A DNA stretch of 64,000 nucleotides from Paralichthys olivaceus (taxonomy: Eukaryota; Chordata; Actinopteri; Pleuronectiformes; Paralichthyidae): assembly GCF_024713975.1 (NCBI RefSeq), contig NC_091097.1, forward strand, positions 5,182,361 to 5,246,360, given 5' to 3'. The notes below the pieces were generated by a model. That model searched no databases and was not told where the DNA came from. It worked only from the letters and a program-made list of their open reading frames with translations. Shown here piece after piece: positions 59,421 to 64,000 of the stretch. A program made the position numbers and the translations under genes. Position 1 is the stretch's first letter; the number at the start of each line of letters is the position of its first letter.

Positions 59421-60252
59421 GTCATATTATTCTAGCTCATTTTGTTTTACCTTTGACATTAAATTAGTCATAAGTGATGAAAGGTATTTGTTATGGTCCT
59501 TGAAATTTTATTTTATTTTTTTCAGATGTAGCATTGTTTTGTCTGAATTTTAAAAACAAAGACAAACTTGGCAACGATGTAATGGATTTCAGGCATACAA
59601 TAACTACCACTCTTACAAATGCTCTTTTGTGTTGGATATAATATATAACACAGGGTTTGTGTTTGTGGTTTTGTTTGTGTGTTGACGTGAGGGGAGTTAA
59701 CTGTTGACCTGATTGTTTGTTTTTAATTTTGTTTTTTCTGTTGGTGGTCGACAGAATAAAATAAATTATCATGTAACTTTATTTACTGTATATGAGTATA
59801 CACTTCCCTCCAGTGGTCACAGTGAAAACTGCACCTTCGTAAAATTCGAAATAATAATAATGATTATTATTTGATATAATTCTATTTTTCCTCTTAACAA
59901 TATGAACAACTTAGTGTAGCCTAATTGTTGCTTATTTTGGGAAATAATTGTGTAAGCATGTGGATTTTCAATAAAAATGTCAAAGCAGTTACAATAAATC
60001 AATAGCTGCTAATAAATGCTGCTATTACTTTTTTCTAATACCGCCTATATATTTACATAACAGATACATTAACTGTTATATTAAAATGAATAACAAACTA
60101 TTTTAATTTGAAGGTTGTAACTGAATTATGTAAAGTGACGCTTATTTAACATACTTTGTATTGAAATATTTCATTTATATCTGTATACTATTTATATCTA
60201 TGTCATGAAAGTTTTTTTTTAAATAAAAGTAAAAGGGAACTTTATTTCTAAC

Positions 60253-60606
60253 GCGGCTTTTATTTTGTAGGTTGTGACCGGATGCTCTACATTGATGCGA
60301 TGTAATGCAAAGTTTTTTATCCAGCTATAATTATTATTATTTTTTTACATTTATATTGTTTATATATATATAATTATAAAATCGTATTTTGAAAAGGAAA
60401 AGAAAAATACACTTTTGTTTTAGGTGGTTTTATTTTGTAGGTTGTGACCAGATGCTCTATCAAGATATTATTACATTTGTATGTATGTATAATGTATATC
60501 ATATATGTACTTAATGTATAAATCATAAAATCATATTTTGAAAAGGGAAAGAAAAGGAGACCTTTTGTCAGAAGTGTTTTTATTTTGTAGGTGGGGACCG
60601 GATGTT
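60253..60606 (+). repeat. imperfect tandem repeat upstream of mprip
   Basis: TTTTATTTTGTAGGTTGTGA recurs with its core TATTTTGTAG at 60261, 60431 and 60581, spacing 170 and 150 bases. Each unit also carries a 'ataaaatcgtattttgaaaagg' type segment (60377 and 60526). The last copy runs into the GC-rich mprip 5' region. Confidence 0.8.
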
Positions 60607-60617
60607 GTGCGCTGGTG

Positions 60618-60653
60618 TTACGTCACCACACATGACGGAGGAGCATGACGTCG
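60618..60653 (+). promoter_or_regulatory. two CRE-like sites near the mprip 5' end
   Basis: TTACGTCA (60618-60625) and TGACGTCG (60646-60653) each differ by one base from the CREB/ATF palindrome TGACGTCA. They are 28 bases apart and about 130-160 bases before the mprip start codon, in GC-rich sequence without a TATA box. This is consistent with a housekeeping-type promoter. Confidence 0.4.
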
Positions 60654-60775
60654 GCAGTGAGCAGATCAGTGTTTGACAGATGTTCGTGCGGGACCAGGCT
60701 CCTCGCTCAAAGCGGAGGAGACGCGGAGGGTAGCGGTCTGTGTTCGCCGCCGAGCAGAGCTTCGTGTCCGGCAAC

Positions 60776-63700
60776 ATGTCCGGAGAAAAGGCGTCGAGTC
60801 CCTGCAACAAGTTCCAGGCGAACATCTTCAACAAGAGTAAGTGTCAGAACTGCTTCAAGTCCCGGGAACTGCATCTGATGAGCGACCACGACCAGGAGCA
60901 GGTAACGATCAACTCCTCTGCTCCTCTGCTCAATCACATGCACAGCGTTTATCCCTGTCATCCGTATCAACTTTGTCAAGTCTGACAACACATTCATGGA
61001 GAAGCTCAGGACTTTCTAAAGGTTGTTTTCAGTTCTAAGTAGCTGAATGTGCCCATTTCTTCTTCAGTCATTTTGTTCATTTTGTCTTCTGAACTAACTT
61101 TACGAGGAAAATATCTGATCAGAGCAAAAAGGAACATGAAATATTAGACATTTATCTAAAATATTATTTGTTCATTAAGAGTCTATTTCGGTCTATTGGA
61201 TTCATTTACTATTAGTAGCTTTGATTAAAAGTATTTTTTTTCTTCAGCTGTATTGCAAGATATATACACATTTGGGATTCATTCATAATATTTTGAATAT
61301 AACCAATGAATCAATTAATTGAACATATAGTATATGAAATAACAAATGACAAAGTCATGTTTTCTTTCAATTAAATGATTCTTTTTGTTAATACATTTTT
61401 GTTTTGATTGGGTGTATGCATATAAAAAACTGAAAGGTGGAGTTAGTCCAAGTCAGTTTTGACGGATATGCCAACAAAATGGACACTGCTTCATTGCATA
61501 AGGACTACTAGTTATTTTCATCATGTGGTAGTTTAATATAAAGATTCTTTTTTCAATTGGAGTTCACTGAGAAAAAACATCTGATGGTCACATTTAAGAA
61601 GCAAGACCAATGTAATGTTTCATTTATCAATTGTAATTTTGTATCCATTATATAGTTGCACCTTTATTTCAACAACCTTCACCGCTGCTAGCTTTCATTA
61701 ATTTCTTTATTTAGCTGTATTGCAATAAAAGCATTGGGATTTTTTTTTCCATATCACCAATTAATCAATGAATTTAACATTTAGTGATAAAACCTTTATT
61801 GCTAGCTGCTAGCATAGATTCACAGTTATTTCGTCTGCCGAATTGCAAGATGAGCATGGCGTTATTTTCATTGATTCATTTAGCATTTACAATAAAAGAT
61901 ATATCCAATAAAGACTAAACCTTGAGTAAATGAAATTATACTTTATGTCCAAAAATCCTTGTTTTGATTGAATTTATTTACATTTAGACATTTTTTATTT
62001 CAGATGGGGAAATCAGTAGATTTCTATTGGATATATCACCACAACACTGATTGATAAATAAATCAAACATCAATAATGCAGACCATCTATTTATCTTGTC
62101 CATTTAAAAAAAGCATGGAGTGTTCTGCCGCCTGCGGAAACATCATTCCTGCAGGTATGTCAGGTGGAGGTGATGTCAGGGAACAATCATGATGGCTTCC
62201 TACATGCCTCACATTGTTGAAATGTGTTATTACAGCCTGTGCCCTGTAATTTCAGCTGTGTTGCTCAACCTGCAAACACTACACATGGTATTAGTCTAAC
62301 ACAGAGGACAAAAGCTGTGTTTTGCCATAAACGGGGATCGTGTTTTTATTGTTGTAAAATGTGAAGATATTACTTTGATAGAAAGTTTAATCAAAAACAT
62401 CTCTCTTACTAATGCGTCTGAATTTTCTCCATCAATCTAAGATTTCACATGAATGACAGAAAGAGGCATTTTTTAAATTTAGGTCAAAGTTAAGGACAGA
62501 CCCTGAATTTCAGTTTCCAGATTGTGGCATTCTACTTTGCTGAGCATGTCACTGGAGACATGTACATGCACATATCTATAGTTTTGTGTTCATATACATA
62601 TGATTAGTACCTGAATACTCAAAACAATCTGATCCATTCGGGATATTTCATGAACTTTTTGTTTGTATGAACTAAGATCAGTTACTCGATCAACAGAAAC
62701 TCAATACACATGCATCAGTGTGACAAGAACAACGTAAAGTGACAAAACCATCTTAAAGAAAAAAAACATTTGATGTGTTCGTTGACTTTTTAGTTTCCCA
62801 TCCACTTAAATGGAGGCAGTTGGTGGACCTCAGAAACTATGATGGACTGGTTTTCCGATTTTATAGACTGATCAATTGATTAATTGATTGAAAAATAATC
62901 AAAGTATTAATTGGCAATGGAAATAATTTGTTAGTTACAGGATTCCTTTAATTTACTGTCATGTAAAACAAAGAAAAGCTACAGATATCACATTTAAGAA
63001 GCAGGAATGAGGTAATTTTCATCAACAATCTGAATTAAATAAATTGTTTGTATAGATATATGTATGTAACAGTTTGTGATTTATTGTTTCTTACATGCTT
63101 TAATGAAGTGATTACAACCTTTTGCTCAAACTGAAACACCCAGTTTTCTTTCTTTCTGTTCAGGCAAAGCCCATCTATGGCGGCTGGCTATGTTTGGCTC
63201 CCGAGGGGACAGACTTTAACAACCCAATGCAGAGGTCGAGGGTACGACATGTGAAACGGACATGAAGCTATAACACACATTTACCTCTTCTGCTTCGTCA
63301 TTTAGTCTTTAACTTGATTTTGTGATTTCCTTTCTGTGTTTGTCAGAAATGGCAGCGACGCTTCTTTATCCTGTACGAACACGGCAGTCTGAGATACGCC
63401 CTCGATGAACTGGTGAGAAACTGTTTTGAGAGAAAAATCATAAGCGAGCAATAACAAAAAGCATACACAAGGAAGCAGTGTACAGTGAACGCCACTCTGT
63501 GTGTACATCTGCATTTAAAGTGTGTTGGGATCACGCATGCATCTTTAGGCCAGATGTTGTGAGCTGAACCACAGCAGATGATTTGGGCTTAGCCTGTCCT
63601 CTAATGCTCACATCCCCCCTCCCTCCCTCTGTGATGCCCTTAAATCTCATTCCCTCATCTCTTTTCATTCCAACACCGCAAACTGCTCTCTGTTTAACTG

Positions 63701-63962
63701 TCACTCTTCTGCACTCTGTGTGACCAGTCCTCATGATGCAATTTCACCATAGTTACCCCCGACCCCTACACAAGCAAATCTGAAGTGTCTGATCTCTGAT
63801 TGTCCCACAGTCGAGCACTTTGCCACAGGGGACGGTGAACTTGAACCTGTGCACAGACATCGCAGACGCCGAGCCCCGGACGGGTCAGAGGAACGCGCTC
63901 TGCATCGTCACGTCAGAGCAGGAAATATTCATCCGTGGTGACAACAAAGAACTCATCAATGG
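60776..63962 (+). CDS. mprip: MPRIP, 5' part (myosin phosphatase Rho-interacting protein)
   Basis: MPRIP (M-RIP, p116RIP) is an actin-binding scaffold that brings myosin phosphatase and RhoA to stress fibres. Four exons, 60776-60901, 63164-63241, 63347-63412 and 63811-63962, join in frame to the first 140 residues. The start MSGEKASSPCNKFQANIF and the Cys pair of KCQNCFK match the family's N-terminus. The first PH domain begins at AKPIYGGWL (residue 43) and includes KWQRRFFILYEHGSLRYALD and TSEQEIFIRGDNKELING. The rest lies right of the window. An in-frame ATG at 60740 would add 12 residues; 60776 agrees with vertebrate proteins. The final exon's donor is weak (GTTGGC). Confidence 0.93.
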
Positions 63963-64000
63963 GTTGGCATAAATTTGTACAAAATAAATTAAATACAGGA

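Larger units (their letters stand above)
57662..60775. other. u2af2 3' UTR, spacer and mprip promoter region
   Basis: The first 1.7 kb is probably u2af2 3' UTR, ending near an AATAAA at 59387. A TA microsatellite is at 59003-59029. From 59820 to 60250 the sequence is AT-rich without features. Imperfect tandem units fill 60253-60606, followed by the GC-rich mprip 5' region with two CRE-like sites. Confidence 0.5.

Overview
This window is nuclear DNA from a teleost fish. Genes are split by GT-AG introns, intergenic DNA is AT-rich, microsatellites are common, and several fish-type dispersed repeats recur. Seven protein-coding genes can be assembled exon by exon; all joins below keep frame. No rRNA, tRNA gene, CRISPR array or prokaryotic feature was seen.

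Layout: (1) 1543-10892 (+), the last seven coding exons of gas7, an F-BAR membrane-bending protein. (2) 16745-18600 (-), complete rcvrn, the photoreceptor calcium sensor recoverin. (3) 23097-31848 (+), a complete GSG1-family four-helix membrane protein, probably gsg1l2. (4) 35699-37694 (-), a small NATD1-like acetyltransferase-fold protein with a mitochondrial-looking N-terminus. (5) 38738-42866 (-), dhrs7c, a muscle SR/ER short-chain dehydrogenase. (6) 46977-57661 (+), u2af2, the large subunit of the 3' splice-site recognition factor U2AF. (7) 60776-63962 (+), the first four coding exons of mprip, which leave the window at its right end.

The genes do not form a pathway; what links them is conserved order. 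gas7-rcvrn-gsg1l2-dhrs7c matches human 17p13.1, and natd1 and mprip lie on human 17p11.2, whereas human U2AF2 is on chromosome 19. No glp2r exons were seen between rcvrn and gsg1l2, where the human gene sits.

Non-coding DNA holds at least six repeat families: a four-copy 0.33-0.37 kb inverted-terminal-repeat element ending in TTAA; a 0.95 kb TTAA-flanked element; a 0.4 kb inverted-repeat element; two dispersed families with five and six copies; and tRNA-derived SINE-like fragments. The most interesting leads are a candidate 91-nt poison exon in the long intron of u2af2, a GT microsatellite that forms a gas7 3' splice site, a tandem repeat beside the mprip promoter, and the NATD1-like protein with a likely mitochondrial presequence. 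I saw no clear sign of a wholly new biological system.
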